NCBI GenBank assembly: GCA_021775855.1
Contig: JAJFGZ010000052.1
Location: 1 to 61,338 of the forward strand
DNA from: Hyphomicrobiales bacterium
GTDB lineage: Bacteria > Pseudomonadota > Alphaproteobacteria > Rhizobiales > NORP267
Length of the DNA stretch: 61,338 nt
Direction: 5' to 3'
The stretch's first letter is position 1. The number at the start of each line of letters is the position of its first letter. This document shows, in pieces, positions 10,929 to 20,694 of the stretch. A model generated the notes under the pieces. The model made no database searches and was not told where the DNA came from. It worked only from the letters and a program-made list of their open reading frames with translations. The translations under genes were made by a program, and so were the position numbers.

Positions 10929-13106
10929 ATGACGACGGGAAGTGGCAAGCGACCTCAGCGACGACGGCAGCCAGGCCGGGTATCGGGGAGCCGCGTTGAG
11001 CCGACATTCGCTGCAAATTCCGGCCCGCATTCAAACCGCACCGCGCCAAAACGCCGTGGCGCAGCAAAATCCACGAACCGGCGCCGACCTGCCACAACAC
11101 GCCGCAACGGGCGCGGCGGCGGCAGTCGACGGATCAGCCGAAACACCCGGCCACGCTGGCAGCGGGTAGTCCTTGGTGGACTTTATTGGGGAACCATAGG
11201 GTCGATTTGGGCCGCAATGCTGGTGGGCGGCGTCATCGCCTATTACGCCATCAGCCTGCCGGGCATTTCCAGTCTTCAAGTCCCCGACCGCGCCCCCAAC
11301 GTGGTAATCACGGCGAGCGAGGGAGAAATCATCGGGACCCGTGGGTTCGGGTACGGTAGCGATATCCGGCTGGACCAGATGCCGGACTACCTGCCCCTTG
11401 CCGTCATGGCCATCGAGGATCAGAGATTCCGGAGCCATTTTGGAATCGATCCCATCGGTCTTGTCCGGGCTAGTTTTAAAAACCTGATGGCCGGGCGGGT
11501 GGTCGAAGGCGGCTCGACCATCACCCAGCAACTGGCCAAGAACCTGTTCCTGACCCCGGAGCGTACATTTCGCCGTAAAATCCAGGAAATGATCCTCGCG
11601 GTCTGGCTGGAGGCAAAATATTCCAAGGACGAGATCCTCGAAATATATCTCAACCGGGTCTATCTGGGTGCTGGAACTTACGGCGTCGAAGCGGCGTCCA
11701 GGCGCTATTTCGGTAAATCCGTGCGCTACATCACCCTCTCCGAAGCCGCCATTCTTGCCGGTCTCCTGAAAGCCCCGTCGCGCTACGCCCCGACGCGCAA
11801 CCCCGAGCTGGCCGAAGAACGTGCCAACCTGGTACTCAACGCCATGGTCAATGCAGGGTTTGTGTCGGCGATCGATCGGCAACTGGCGGTCGACGAACCG
11901 CCGACCCTGGTGCATCGTTCGCGCGCCTCGGGCACCAACTATATCGCCGACTGGGTCAGCGATCTGTTACCGGGTTTTGTCGGCGCCACGGACGTCGACA
12001 TTGTCGTTGAGACAACGATCGATTTGGATTTGCAGGCGGCGGCTGAAATCGCGGTGCGCAATATTCTGGACGAGTACAGTGCCGAGAAAAATGCCGGCCA
12101 GGCGGCTCTGGTCGCAATCGATACGGGCGGCGAGGTCCGCGCCCTTGTCGGTGGACGCTCATACGCCGGAAGTGAATTTAACCGGGTTATCGATGCCCAC
12201 CGCCAGCCGGGATCAGCCTTCAAGCCGTTTGTCTATCTGGCCGCGATGGAAGCGGGCCTCACCCCCGACACCATCCGCCGCGATGAACCGGTTAGCTACG
12301 GCGACTGGTCACCGACAAATTATTCCAACGAATATGAAGGCGACATGACCTTGCGCAATGCTCTTTCGCGCTCGGTCAATACAGTTGCTGTGCGTCTCGC
12401 TCGCGAGGTCGGTATCAACAACGTGGTCGCGACCGCCCGCCGGCTCGGCATTACCGGCACGCTGAACAATAACCTATCCCTCGCACTCGGCACCGCTGAG
12501 GTGAGCCTCTACGAGTTGACGGCGGCCTTTGTTCCCTTTGCAAACGGCGGGTTCGGGATCCTGCCGCACGTTATTTCGAGCATCCGGACGGCGTCTGGCG
12601 ACGTATTATACCAACGGTCCGGGTCAGGAACCGGGCGGGTGATCGCGCCAGAACACGTCTCCATGATGAACGACATGCTGGTCGAGACCGTGCGCTCGGG
12701 GACCGGGCGCCGCGCTGCGATCGACTGGACGGCCGCGGGCAAAACCGGCACCAGCCAGGAATCCCGCGACGGCTGGTTTATCGGTTACACCGCCGATCTG
12801 GCCGCAGGTGTCTGGGTCGGCAACGACGATGCCACCCCCACCAACCGGGTTACTGGCGGAAACCTTCCTGCCATGATCTGGCAGGATTTCATGGGCGCGA
12901 TCCACGAAGGCATGCGGCCGCAGGATTTACCCGGCTACCCACCGCCCGTACCTCAGCAAGACCCGCAATTCCCGGGATTCTCTGTCCCGATTGCCAATGT
13001 CGGCACCGACGACCCTGCCGCGATGGCGCCGCCTTCAGCGATCAGCCGGGCCGGCGAGACCGGTGGCGCCAGCAAATCATTCCTCCAGCGTATTTTCGGC
13101 GGCTAG
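10929..13106 (+). CDS. mrcA: penicillin-binding protein 1A, bifunctional
   Basis: A class A PBP of 725 residues. A long Arg-rich cytoplasmic tail (about 75 residues) precedes one membrane helix near 85-115. The GT51 glycosyltransferase domain has its catalytic Glu in EDQRFRSH (about 163), then GGSTITQQLAKN and LEIYLNRVYLG. The transpeptidase domain has SxxK as SAFK (Ser about 429), SxN as SVN and KTGT as KTGTSQ. It polymerises and crosslinks peptidoglycan. The frame is open from a TTG at 10860, but the ATG at 10929 fits a cytoplasmic basic start better. Confidence 0.95.
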   Translation: MTTGSGKRPQRRRQPGRVSGSRVEPTFAANSGPHSNRTAPKRRGAAKSTNRRRPATTRRNGRGGGSRRISRNTRPRWQRVVLGGLYWGTIGSIWAAMLVGGVIAYYAISLPGISSLQVPDRAPNVVITASEGEIIGTRGFGYGSDIRLDQMPDYLPLAVMAIEDQRFRSHFGIDPIGLVRASFKNLMAGRVVEGGSTITQQLAKNLFLTPERTFRRKIQEMILAVWLEAKYSKDEILEIYLNRVYLGAGTYGVEAASRRYFGKSVRYITLSEAAILAGLLKAPSRYAPTRNPELAEERANLVLNAMVNAGFVSAIDRQLAVDEPPTLVHRSRASGTNYIADWVSDLLPGFVGATDVDIVVETTIDLDLQAAAEIAVRNILDEYSAEKNAGQAALVAIDTGGEVRALVGGRSYAGSEFNRVIDAHRQPGSAFKPFVYLAAMEAGLTPDTIRRDEPVSYGDWSPTNYSNEYEGDMTLRNALSRSVNTVAVRLAREVGINNVVATARRLGITGTLNNNLSLALGTAEVSLYELTAAFVPFANGGFGILPHVISSIRTASGDVLYQRSGSGTGRVIAPEHVSMMNDMLVETVRSGTGRRAAIDWTAAGKTGTSQESRDGWFIGYTADLAAGVWVGNDDATPTNRVTGGNLPAMIWQDFMGAIHEGMRPQDLPGYPPPVPQQDPQFPGFSVPIANVGTDDPAAMAPPSAISRAGETGGASKSFLQRIFGG

Positions 13107-13115
13107 ATTTCCGGT

Positions 13116-14321
13116 TCACCCGGGCGAAGCTTCAGGCGCATTTACGCTTAGTAAGCGCCAACTGACAAAGGTCGCCAACAGCCCGGAAATCAGGATCGCG
13201 ATCGCCATCGGCCAGGCGGAATCGGTTGTGGCGTAACCCACCAGAATTCCGACGATCGCGCCAGACGCCATCTGCGAAAACCCGAGAAGCGATGACGCTG
13301 CCCCGGCCCGCTCCGGAAAGAGGGACAGGCCTCCCGCCACATTGTGGGGCAGGGTAAAGCCGATGCCGGCCATGTTGATCATCATCGCCGCCGTTATAGA
13401 ATAGGGATCGTCAATACCGGTTGCCAGGAGGGCGACCATAACAGCGCCGCTCGCAAAGAGCATCAGCGACCCGGCCCGGATTGTGGCGTTTATGCCCCGG
13501 TTGCGGGCATACCCCCGGCTGAGCCAGGTACCCGCTACATAGGCAAGCGAGCAAACGCCAAAGGCGACCCCGAACGCGAGCGGACTCCAGCCATAGATCG
13601 ACTGAAGCACAAACGACGATACCGAAATGAACGAAAACAGCCCGGCATAGGCAAAACAGAGGCCCGCTACATAGATCAGATACCGCCTGTTTTGGGTGAG
13701 GCCCATATAGATTTTCGGGAAACTCAAAAGCGACAACGGTTCGGGGTGCTTGTGGCGGTTGGTCTCTGGTAACGCCAGGACAACCACTAGCAGCGCCAAA
13801 ATGACAAGCGCGGTCTGGGAGAGGAACGTCATCCGCCAGCCGAAAGCGACATGGATCAAGCTACCGAGGGTTGGTGCGACGGCCGGTACAAAGCCCATCA
13901 ACGCGGCCACCTTGGCCAGTTCCTCGCCGGTCCGTCTGCCTGAATAAAGATCGCGGATGACCGAGCGCGCCAGTACAATCGGTCCTGCGGTGCCGATCCC
14001 CTGGAGGAATCGGCTCCACATCAACACGTCGATCGACGGCGACAGGGTGCACGCCAAGTTTGCAATCAGAACAATCCCTAGGCCCGTGATCAGTACCGGG
14101 CGTCGACCGCACCGGTCGGCAATCGGGCCGTAGATCAATTGCCCGCTGGCAAACCCAATCAGGAACAGGCTGAGGGTAAGTTGTACGCTGGAAATCGAGG
14201 TACCAAAATCCGCTGCGATTGCGGGAAGCGACGGTAGGTACATATCGGTCGCCAGTGGCCCGAGCGAGGTGAGCAGGGCGAGCAGAAGCGTCAGCGCCAT
14301 GGTATCGGGTTTGAGCTGCAT
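13116..14321 (-). CDS. Bcr/CflA family multidrug efflux transporter (MFS)
   Basis: A 401-residue MFS protein with 12 predicted membrane helices. TDMYLPSLPAIAADF at about 25-39 is the Bcr/CflA signature after helix 1, and GPIADRCGRRPVL is the cytoplasmic loop 2-3 motif of proton antiporters. R-RFLQGIG in helix 4 is also typical. Members export drugs such as bicyclomycin or sulfonamides, and some export small metabolites. It is convergent with mrcA and co-oriented with the YgjP-type gene 15 bases upstream, so they may share a transcript. Confidence 0.92.
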   Translation of the reverse strand: MQLKPDTMALTLLLALLTSLGPLATDMYLPSLPAIAADFGTSISSVQLTLSLFLIGFASGQLIYGPIADRCGRRPVLITGLGIVLIANLACTLSPSIDVLMWSRFLQGIGTAGPIVLARSVIRDLYSGRRTGEELAKVAALMGFVPAVAPTLGSLIHVAFGWRMTFLSQTALVILALLVVVLALPETNRHKHPEPLSLLSFPKIYMGLTQNRRYLIYVAGLCFAYAGLFSFISVSSFVLQSIYGWSPLAFGVAFGVCSLAYVAGTWLSRGYARNRGINATIRAGSLMLFASGAVMVALLATGIDDPYSITAAMMINMAGIGFTLPHNVAGGLSLFPERAGAASSLLGFSQMASGAIVGILVGYATTDSAWPMAIAILISGLLATFVSWRLLSVNAPEASPG

Positions 14322-14336
14322 GGCTTTATGCGCGCA

Positions 14337-15131
14337 TTATGCGCTGGCTCCGATCCCGTGCAGTCCCTTGCCATGGTCCTTGAGCCAGCTTTTTGCGCCC
14401 GCCGTGCCCGCGCAGGTTTGCTCAACCAGCGCCCAGAAATCCGCGCTGTGGTTCATCTCACGCAAATGGGCAACTTCATGGGCGGCGACATAATCCAGCA
14501 CGTGGGGCGGGGCCAGAACCAGCCGCCAGGAAAAAGACAGCGCGCCGTTGGCGGCGCACGATCCCCATCGCGAACGCGGATCGCGCAGGCTCAGTTTGCC
14601 GGGCACTACATCAAGCCTGGCGGCGTGTTCTGCGACCCGCGCGGCTAGCTCCTGCCGGGCCTGCTTTTTCAACCAGTCGGTCAACCGGCGCGGCAGATGG
14701 CGCGGGTCGCCTGAAATATCGAGTACCGGCGGCGCCTCTTCAATGGCCTCCATAAGCCGCACGACGCGGCCTTTGCCGGAATTGTGTTGGATTAGATGCG
14801 GCATCCCGCGAAACGGGATCACCGCCCCGTGGAGGAAGGGGACAGCATCCGGCAGACGCGCCAGCTGCGCCCTCAACCAATCTTCATTGCGTGCAACAAA
14901 CCTTCGAGCTTCGCGCACGGAACCCCGCGCCGGCATAGTCAGCACGATCACCCTTCGGGCAGCGTCGACCCGCAGGATATACCGCCGCGCCCGCTTGTTC
15001 CGGTTCAGCATGACCAGACGGGTTTTACCATCGAGTGCGATTTCAAGGCCGTCATCCGGCTGCGCAAACTGCTTGGAGAAAAGGGCAAGAGGCATGTGCA
15101 AGCGCATCCAGGAAGGGGTAGGGCGAATCAT
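14337..15131 (-). CDS. YgjP-type zinc metallopeptidase (M48/WLM-like)
   Basis: A 264-residue protein of the YgjP/DUF45 family. The zinc motif HEVAH at about 218-222 with His at 228 (REMNHS) forms the HExxH-x5-H site, and the conserved RSRWGSC block is at about 187-192. No signal peptide is seen, so it is probably cytoplasmic. The substrate is unknown for most of the family. The start is uncertain: ATG codons at 15131, 15107 and 15095 are in frame and none has a strong ribosome site. Confidence 0.88.
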   Translation of the reverse strand: MIRPTPSWMRLHMPLALFSKQFAQPDDGLEIALDGKTRLVMLNRNKRARRYILRVDAARRVIVLTMPARGSVREARRFVARNEDWLRAQLARLPDAVPFLHGAVIPFRGMPHLIQHNSGKGRVVRLMEAIEEAPPVLDISGDPRHLPRRLTDWLKKQARQELAARVAEHAARLDVVPGKLSLRDPRSRWGSCAANGALSFSWRLVLAPPHVLDYVAAHEVAHLREMNHSADFWALVEQTCAGTAGAKSWLKDHGKGLHGIGASA

Positions 15132-15187
15132 ATCCGCTTAAGCGCAAACTATGACATGCGGTGGCGAGCAAGGGAAAACGGGGGCGC

Positions 15188-15215
15188 AAAAAAAGAGGCC
15201 GCCCGGAGGCGGCCT
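15188..15215 (-). terminator. intrinsic terminator of the DUF2852 gene
   Basis: The arms AGGCCGCC (15196-15203) and GGCGGCCT (15208-15215) form a perfect 8-base stem with a 4-base loop. On the minus strand it is followed by C and then seven T (complement of the A-run at 15188-15194). It lies 27 bases after the stop of the minus-strand gene at 15242. Confidence 0.85.
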
Positions 15216-15241
15216 ATAGGTCTTTGGGGGTCGATGATTGA

Positions 15242-15676
15242 TCAGGTTTCAATGACGTCGCTGTCACTTGTCTTGTTCTGAGATTTGCCGCGACGGTCAT
15301 CCCGCTCCTTCATGTAGCGGTTGAATTCGTCCCGGTCCCGGGCCATGCGGAGGTTGGAGAGATAGTCTTCAAATTCCTTTACCTCGTCGTCGAGCCGGCG
15401 CCGTTCGGCCCTGAGCCGGTCCAGTTCCTGCGCCCGGTAATCGTCAAAAGCTTCATTTCCGGAGGCGCGGCGGCTGTGATTCTGCCAGTTTTGATTTCCC
15501 GCGCCATAGGCCTTGAAGGCATCCTTATTGTCGCGGATCGTGTCGTGAAGCCGGTCGCCCCAGACGATATAGGCGATCATCGCAAGGCCAAGCGGCCACC
15601 AGATGATAAAACCCAGAACCATAAGACCGATGGTCAACGGCGTCCATGCCGGACGAAGAGTTTGTGCAGCAGTCAT
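15242..15676 (-). CDS. DUF2852 family membrane protein
   Basis: A 144-residue protein with two hydrophobic segments, roughly TIGLMVLGFIIWWPL and GLAMIAYIVW, near the N-terminus and then a charged, probably coiled-coil tail (ELDRLRAERRRLDDEVKEFE) with a basic end. This matches the alphaproteobacterial DUF2852 family of unknown function. The frame is open to 15751, but the ATG at 15676 gives the usual N-terminus just before the membrane helices. A strong terminator follows at 15188-15215, so it is its own transcription unit or the end of one. Confidence 0.85.
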   Translation of the reverse strand: MTAAQTLRPAWTPLTIGLMVLGFIIWWPLGLAMIAYIVWGDRLHDTIRDNKDAFKAYGAGNQNWQNHSRRASGNEAFDDYRAQELDRLRAERRRLDDEVKEFEDYLSNLRMARDRDEFNRYMKERDDRRGKSQNKTSDSDVIET

Positions 15677-15770
15677 TTTCCATCCCGTTGCTGTTAACGA
15701 TACAACTGAGATGGGGAGGGGTTTTGGAAATTCAAGGATTTCCACTACCAATTGACGTCAGGATCGGGTT

Positions 15771-17045
15771 TCAGGAGGCCCGTTTTTTAGCCCCCGCCGT
15801 GGCTTTTACACGGGCTGCGGGTTTTTTGTGATCGCTAATAAAATTTGTAATTCTTGGCGCAATTTCCAGCCGGAATCGTGATCCGTTGAATACCCCGTAA
15901 TGGCCTACATCCGGCTGCACATAGTGCTTGTGCATGGATTTGGGTATATTGGTACAAATCTTATGCGCAGCTTCGGTCTGGCCGAGGCCTGAAATATCGT
16001 CGAACTCGCCTTCGATTGTGAGCAGGGCCACTCGTTTGATCGCTGCCGGGTCAACAATCTGCCCGCGATGACGGAAGGTGCCTTTGGGCAGATCGTGGCG
16101 GATAAAGACCGTCTCGACTGTCTGCAGGTAATATTCCGCGGTCAGGTCCATCACCGCTAGATATTCGTCGTAAAAGGCTTCGTGTTTTTCGGCCGAATCG
16201 CCGTCGCCGACAACAAGGTGTTGGAAGAAATCGGAATGCGCCGTCATGTGCCGGTCGAGATTCATGCTCATAAATCCCGAAAGTTGCAGAAAGCCCGGGT
16301 AAACCTCGCGCATCACGCCAGGGTTTGGAAACGGGACCCGCATGATTACATTGTTCCGGAACCAGTCAATGCTGCGGCCCTCGGCCAGCTTGTTCACCTC
16401 GGTGGCGTTGATCCGTGTATCAACCGGCCCGCCCATCAGGGTCATAGTGGCCGGTACGTTCCGGTCGCCATCGGCTTCCATCAAAGCGACCGCGGCCAAC
16501 ACCGGTACGGACGGCTGGCAAACCGCCATGACATTGGCGCCGGCGCCGAGATAGCCGAATATATCAGTGATGTAATCGATATAGTCGTCAAGATCGAACC
16601 GCCCGGCGTCGCGCGGAACCATCCGTGCATCCACCCAGTCAGTGATATAGACGTCGTGATCCTGCAGCATGGTCTCGACCGTGCCCCGCAACAATGTCGC
16701 GTAATGTCCGGACATGGGGGCGACGATCAGAAGCTTCGGCTGTATGTCGCCAACCCCGGCGTCTTTTGAAAAATGCACTAGTTTGCAAAACGGCTTTTCC
16801 CAGACAACGCGCTCTGAAACCGCGACGTCCCGCCCCTCCATCTCGATGCTCGAAATGCCAAATTCGGGTTTGTCGTAGCGCCGCGTCATCCGCTCAAAAA
16901 CATCGAAGCCGGCGGCCATCGCCTTGCCGCTGGACGTAAAGGCAAGCGGATTCATGGGGTTGCGAAAGAATATCCGGCCGGCATCGGCCATTGCCCGGGC
17001 AGGACCCATAGCGGCGTGGTTCATCTCATAGAGGTAATAAAGCAA
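15771..17045 (-). CDS. phaZ: intracellular polyhydroxyalkanoate depolymerase
   Basis: A 424-residue PhaZ of the intracellular PHB-mobilising type. The N-terminus MLYYLYEMNHA matches the family's usual MLYQL start, which supports the TTG start codon at 17045, with GAAGGA just upstream. The nucleophile elbow reads VCQPSVP with Cys at about 176, the lipase-box variant of this family. GHYATLLRGTVETMLQDH and TDWVDARMVP are conserved blocks. It degrades native PHA granules to hydroxyacids, so the organism probably stores PHA. The C-terminus has a basic Lys/Ala-rich tail that may bind granules or DNA. Confidence 0.93.
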   Translation of the reverse strand: MLYYLYEMNHAAMGPARAMADAGRIFFRNPMNPLAFTSSGKAMAAGFDVFERMTRRYDKPEFGISSIEMEGRDVAVSERVVWEKPFCKLVHFSKDAGVGDIQPKLLIVAPMSGHYATLLRGTVETMLQDHDVYITDWVDARMVPRDAGRFDLDDYIDYITDIFGYLGAGANVMAVCQPSVPVLAAVALMEADGDRNVPATMTLMGGPVDTRINATEVNKLAEGRSIDWFRNNVIMRVPFPNPGVMREVYPGFLQLSGFMSMNLDRHMTAHSDFFQHLVVGDGDSAEKHEAFYDEYLAVMDLTAEYYLQTVETVFIRHDLPKGTFRHRGQIVDPAAIKRVALLTIEGEFDDISGLGQTEAAHKICTNIPKSMHKHYVQPDVGHYGVFNGSRFRLEIAPRITNFISDHKKPAARVKATAGAKKRAS

Positions 17046-17199
17046 GAAATGTCCTTCGGAGGTTATATCAGCAGGTGATTATATTGCAGCGCAGCAAAGG
17101 TAAGTCGAACCAATTCCAATAGCAAGGGCTTTTGCACCAAAAGAAGGAATGGCATAACCATTCTGTTGTATCCCCGCAGGCTCCCAATTAGCGGTTGAA

Positions 17200-18282
17200 A
17201 TGATCATGCGTATACTCATCGTTGGTGCCGGGCCGACCGGATTGACGACAGCTGTTGAATTGGCCAGACGCGGTGTTGTTCCGGATATTATCGACCGCCG
17301 GGAAAGTGGCTCTGGCCTCTCCCGCGCTGTTGGAATACTGCCTTCGAGCCAGAAAATACTTGTCCCGTCCGGCGTCACGGCCCTGCTCGAGTCTGAAGGC
17401 ATAAAATTCTGCGCTGCAAGAATTTACAACAAATCCCTGCTCGCGCTGGACTTGCCGCTGCGGGGCGATGGCCGGGACGATGAATTTATTTTAGGTCTGG
17501 CGCAGGACCGGACCGAGGCACACCTGCAGGAAGCCCTGTCCCGGTATGGCGGTACAGTCCGTTTTGACACGGCCCTTGAAGACCTGAGCCAGACCGACAA
17601 TCAGGTCAATGTATCATTCTCCAATGGCCAAATTGCTGATTACGACTATGTCGTTGGCGCAGATGGCATCCATAGCACCACGCGGACCATTCTCGGTCTG
17701 GAATTTCCCGGTTTCGATCTCCCCGAAAAATGGTCGATCGCGGATGTCGATGCCGTTGGGTGGCCCAACCCGGAAGATTTTACAATATGCAAGCTGGGCG
17801 GTCGCCGTATCGTCGTCGTGGCGCCGCTGGAGCCAAACCGCTACCGGGTCATATCCAACACCAATGATGCCCTCGCCGATCTCCCGCTTGAACTTGCGGT
17901 CACTAAAATCCGGCGCCAGGGTCAGTTTACGATTTCCATCCGCCAGGTCAGCGACTATGGCCTTGGGCGCGTTTTTCTGGCCGGTGACGCCGCCCATTGC
18001 CATTCTCCGGTGGGAGGTCGGGGGATGAATTTGGGCATTTCCGACGGAGCCGAACTTGCGCGCCGCGTGGTCGAAGGCGGGCTGGCGGACTACAGCACCC
18101 ACCGGCACCAGGAGGGCAAGGCTGTCATTGCGGGCAGCGAGTCCATCCGCAAATTCGTGACCTCGCCGAACCCGTTTATCAGGGGGATCCTCTTCACCTT
18201 GCTCGGCATGGCCCATCATATCCCGTTCATCAGGAATCGAATGGCCCGACAATTCCTGCAGGGCGGGTTGCCAGCCGAGTGA
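17200..18282 (+). CDS. FAD-dependent monooxygenase (PHBH/TfdB-like)
   Basis: A 360-residue flavoprotein. The Rossmann motif VGAGPTGLTTAVELARRG at about 8-25 binds ADP, DYVVGADGIHSTTR (about 147-160) is the DG motif of aromatic hydroxylases, and RVFLAGDAAHCHSPVGGRGMN is the GD motif that binds the FAD ribityl chain. It is shorter than the classical ring hydroxylases (about 500-600) and ends after the FAD domains. The substrate is unknown. It lies just upstream of regB with a 42-base gap. The start is ATG 17200 or ATG 17206. Confidence 0.85.
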   Translation: MIMRILIVGAGPTGLTTAVELARRGVVPDIIDRRESGSGLSRAVGILPSSQKILVPSGVTALLESEGIKFCAARIYNKSLLALDLPLRGDGRDDEFILGLAQDRTEAHLQEALSRYGGTVRFDTALEDLSQTDNQVNVSFSNGQIADYDYVVGADGIHSTTRTILGLEFPGFDLPEKWSIADVDAVGWPNPEDFTICKLGGRRIVVVAPLEPNRYRVISNTNDALADLPLELAVTKIRRQGQFTISIRQVSDYGLGRVFLAGDAAHCHSPVGGRGMNLGISDGAELARRVVEGGLADYSTHRHQEGKAVIAGSESIRKFVTSPNPFIRGILFTLLGMAHHIPFIRNRMARQFLQGGLPAE

Positions 18283-18324
18283 ACATATGGCCGATCGGGC
18301 ACGCACCGTGCTAAATATCAGGTC

Positions 18325-19632
18325 ATGCCGAAGCCGCAGCAATTAGGAGCCGGCTGGCTCCGCCTGAGAACCCTGACCCGACTGCGCTGGATTGCCGTGC
18401 TTGGCCAACTGGCGGCGGTTATCGGCGTGTTTTACGGGCTTGGGTTTCCCTTGCCGCTCGGGCTTTGCCTGATGCTTGTCAGCCTGTCCGCTTGGCTCAA
18501 TATTTTTCTGCATATTCGGCATATCGACGGGACTCGGCTCACCGCCCGTATCGCGACCATCCTGCTTGCCTACGATATCTTTCAGATTTCCGGCCTGCTG
18601 TACCTGACCGGAGGGTTGGAAAATCCGTTTTCGGTATTACTGCTTGTGCCGGTGATCGTGTCCGCATCTGCCCTGCCGCTGGCCCATATTCTTATTTTGG
18701 CGGCGGTGACGATTGCGAGCGCCACATTCCTCGCCCTCAAACACAATCCGCTCCCCTGGTATCCTGGGCAGATCCTCGACATCCCGTTTCTCTACGTAAT
18801 CGGGATATGGCTGTCGCTGGTCGCGGGTCTTGTTTTTATTGCGGTTTACATCCACAGGATTGCGAGCGATGCCCGCCAAATGAGCAACGCACTGGCTGCC
18901 ACGGAAGCGGTTTTTGCGCGCGCCCAGCGGCTCCACGCCCTTGACGGTTTGGCCGCCGCCGCAGCCCACGAATTGGGCACCCCGCTCGCGACCATTTCCC
19001 TCGTCACCAAAGAATTGCTGCGGGCAACGGGTGCGGATGCCCACCAGACCGAAGATATCGAATTACTCAAAAGCCAGTCCGACCGTTGCCGCGATATCCT
19101 TGCCAAACTGACATCGCTTGGCGACGAATTGGATATGCAATTCATCCGCCTGCCCCTTGGCCAGTTACTCGAAGAAGTTGTGGCCCCATACAGGGAGCCG
19201 GGGACGGGGGTCGATATCGTGATCTTTGCTCAATCCGGCGAAGCTACAGACAGCACCCCGGAACCGGTGGGCCGCCGCGATCCTTCGATCCTGTATGGCC
19301 TCGGCAACATAATCGAGAACGCCGTCGAGTTTGCAAATTCCCGGGTCGAGATTACCGCCGACTGGGACAGCGACTGGGTGTCAATCATGATTACCGACGA
19401 CGGCCCTGGTGTCCCACCTGAAATTTTGAACCGGCTCGGCGACCCCTATGTAACGACCCGCCCGCGCAAAAAATTTGGCGATGCGGAATCCGGTTTGGGC
19501 TTGGGGTTTTTTATCGCAAAAACCTTGCTCGAGCGGTCCGGCGCCAATCTCAACCTACGCAACCGCGTGCCGCCCGAGACAGGCGCGATCATTCGCGTTG
19601 TTTGGCCGCGCGATATGATGGATCAGGTTTGA
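18325..19632 (+). CDS. regB: redox-sensing histidine kinase RegB/PrrB
   Basis: A 435-residue sensor kinase with about six membrane helices in residues 20-180. The quinone-sensing motif GGLENPF is at about 96-102 in a periplasmic-facing segment. The phosphorylated His (about 215) is in AAAHELGTPLATI, and the redox-active Cys of the family is at about 255 in RCRDIL. N, G1 and G2 ATPase boxes follow (NIIENAVEFA, DDGPGV, GLGLGFF). RegB phosphorylates RegA when the quinone pool is reduced, and controls respiration and energy genes. The regA gene follows 54 bases later. Confidence 0.95.
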   Translation: MPKPQQLGAGWLRLRTLTRLRWIAVLGQLAAVIGVFYGLGFPLPLGLCLMLVSLSAWLNIFLHIRHIDGTRLTARIATILLAYDIFQISGLLYLTGGLENPFSVLLLVPVIVSASALPLAHILILAAVTIASATFLALKHNPLPWYPGQILDIPFLYVIGIWLSLVAGLVFIAVYIHRIASDARQMSNALAATEAVFARAQRLHALDGLAAAAAHELGTPLATISLVTKELLRATGADAHQTEDIELLKSQSDRCRDILAKLTSLGDELDMQFIRLPLGQLLEEVVAPYREPGTGVDIVIFAQSGEATDSTPEPVGRRDPSILYGLGNIIENAVEFANSRVEITADWDSDWVSIMITDDGPGVPPEILNRLGDPYVTTRPRKKFGDAESGLGLGFFIAKTLLERSGANLNLRNRVPPETGAIIRVVWPRDMMDQV

Positions 19633-19686
19633 CGGCAGGCCGTTTGAAATGCGATTATGTGCCGCACAGAAGCGGGACCACTATTA

Positions 19687-20226
19687 ATGCCGGATCTTGA
19701 GAACGACAAATCCCTGCTGATCGTCGACGACGATCAGCCGTTTCTAAACCGGCTTGGGCGGGCCATGGAGCAGCGTGGTTTTACCGCCAGTTTGGCAGAT
19801 AGCGTCGCCAGGGGGCGTGCGGTGATTGAAGCCGCGCCGCCGGCCTTTGCGGTGGTGGATATGCGTCTTGAAGACGGCAACGGGCTCGATGTTATCGCGC
19901 TGCTGAACGAGCGCCGTCCGGAAGCCCGCGCGGTCATCCTGACCGGGTACGGCAATATCGCGACTGCCGTAACGGCGGTAAAGCGCGGGGCGGCGGATTA
20001 CCTGTCCAAGCCCGCCGACGCCGACGATATATACGCGGCCCTGATGGCCGGGCCGGACGATGTGGCCACGCCACCGGAAAACCCCATGTCAGCGGACCGG
20101 GTGCGCTGGGAACATATCCAGCGGGTCTATGAATTGTGCGACCGCAATGTCTCGGAAACCGCGCGCCGCCTCACTATGCACCGCCGAACCCTGCAGCGGA
20201 TCCTAGCCAAGCGTGCACCGCGCTAG
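19687..20226 (+). CDS. regA: response regulator RegA/PrrA
   Basis: A 179-residue regulator. The receiver domain has the acidic pair in LIVDDDQ and the phosphoacceptor Asp at about 58 in VVDMRLEDG, the switch Thr in ILTGYG, and the conserved Lys in LSKP. A short proline-containing linker leads to a Fis-type helix-turn-helix, ETARRLTMHRRTLQRIL, nearly invariant in RegA proteins. The frame extends to 19657, but the ATG at 19687 is the natural N-terminus. It probably tunes respiratory genes in response to quinone redox state and might act on the nos operon in this window; that is inference. Confidence 0.95.
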   Translation: MPDLENDKSLLIVDDDQPFLNRLGRAMEQRGFTASLADSVARGRAVIEAAPPAFAVVDMRLEDGNGLDVIALLNERRPEARAVILTGYGNIATAVTAVKRGAADYLSKPADADDIYAALMAGPDDVATPPENPMSADRVRWEHIQRVYELCDRNVSETARRLTMHRRTLQRILAKRAPR

Positions 20227-20232
20227 GGTCTG

Positions 20233-20694
20233 TCAGAAATTCGGATCCGCCAAATCCTGCAATCGCGCCGCCGCACTTCGCGCAAATCGCAGCATCACCG
20301 CCTTTCGCCGCGCCGCGCTTAATGGTGACTGTTCCACTGTCCGGAGGATCTCACCGCCAAACCGGTCGGCAACGATCAACCCTGCCGATTCCGGAAAAAT
20401 GGTGCCCGGCATATCCGGGCTGGTGGCAAAGAAGAACCGGTCGCAGAATTCTATATATTCCGGCCATTTCCTGTCGGTTCGGAAATCCGCGACGCTGGAC
20501 TTGATCTCCAGGATCCAGATCTCTCCCGTCGGGCCGATCGCGGTGATATCGGCCCGCCGTCCATTGGCGAGGGTAAATTCGGCAAGTGGGTGGAACCCGG
20601 TCTCCAACAGCAACCGGCTGGCGCCGCGCTGGATCGCGAGAGCGGCAGGTGATTGCCGCCCATCATGGGGAACCATCTGCAGCCGTTCAGTCAT
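20233..20694 (-). CDS. mmcB: MmcB family DNA repair protein
   Basis: A 153-residue protein of the MmcB family (PD-(D/E)xK-like fold) found mainly in alphaproteobacteria. RRADITAIGPTGEIWILEIK shows the Asp and E-x-K residues typical of the nuclease-like core, and VADFRTDRKWPEY follows. In Caulobacter MmcB is a damage-repair protein of the SOS regulon. Its ATG overlaps by 4 bases the stop of the upstream methyltransferase-like gene. It is convergent with regA, 6 bases away. Confidence 0.9.
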   Translation of the reverse strand: MTERLQMVPHDGRQSPAALAIQRGASRLLLETGFHPLAEFTLANGRRADITAIGPTGEIWILEIKSSVADFRTDRKWPEYIEFCDRFFFATSPDMPGTIFPESAGLIVADRFGGEILRTVEQSPLSAARRKAVMLRFARSAAARLQDLADPNF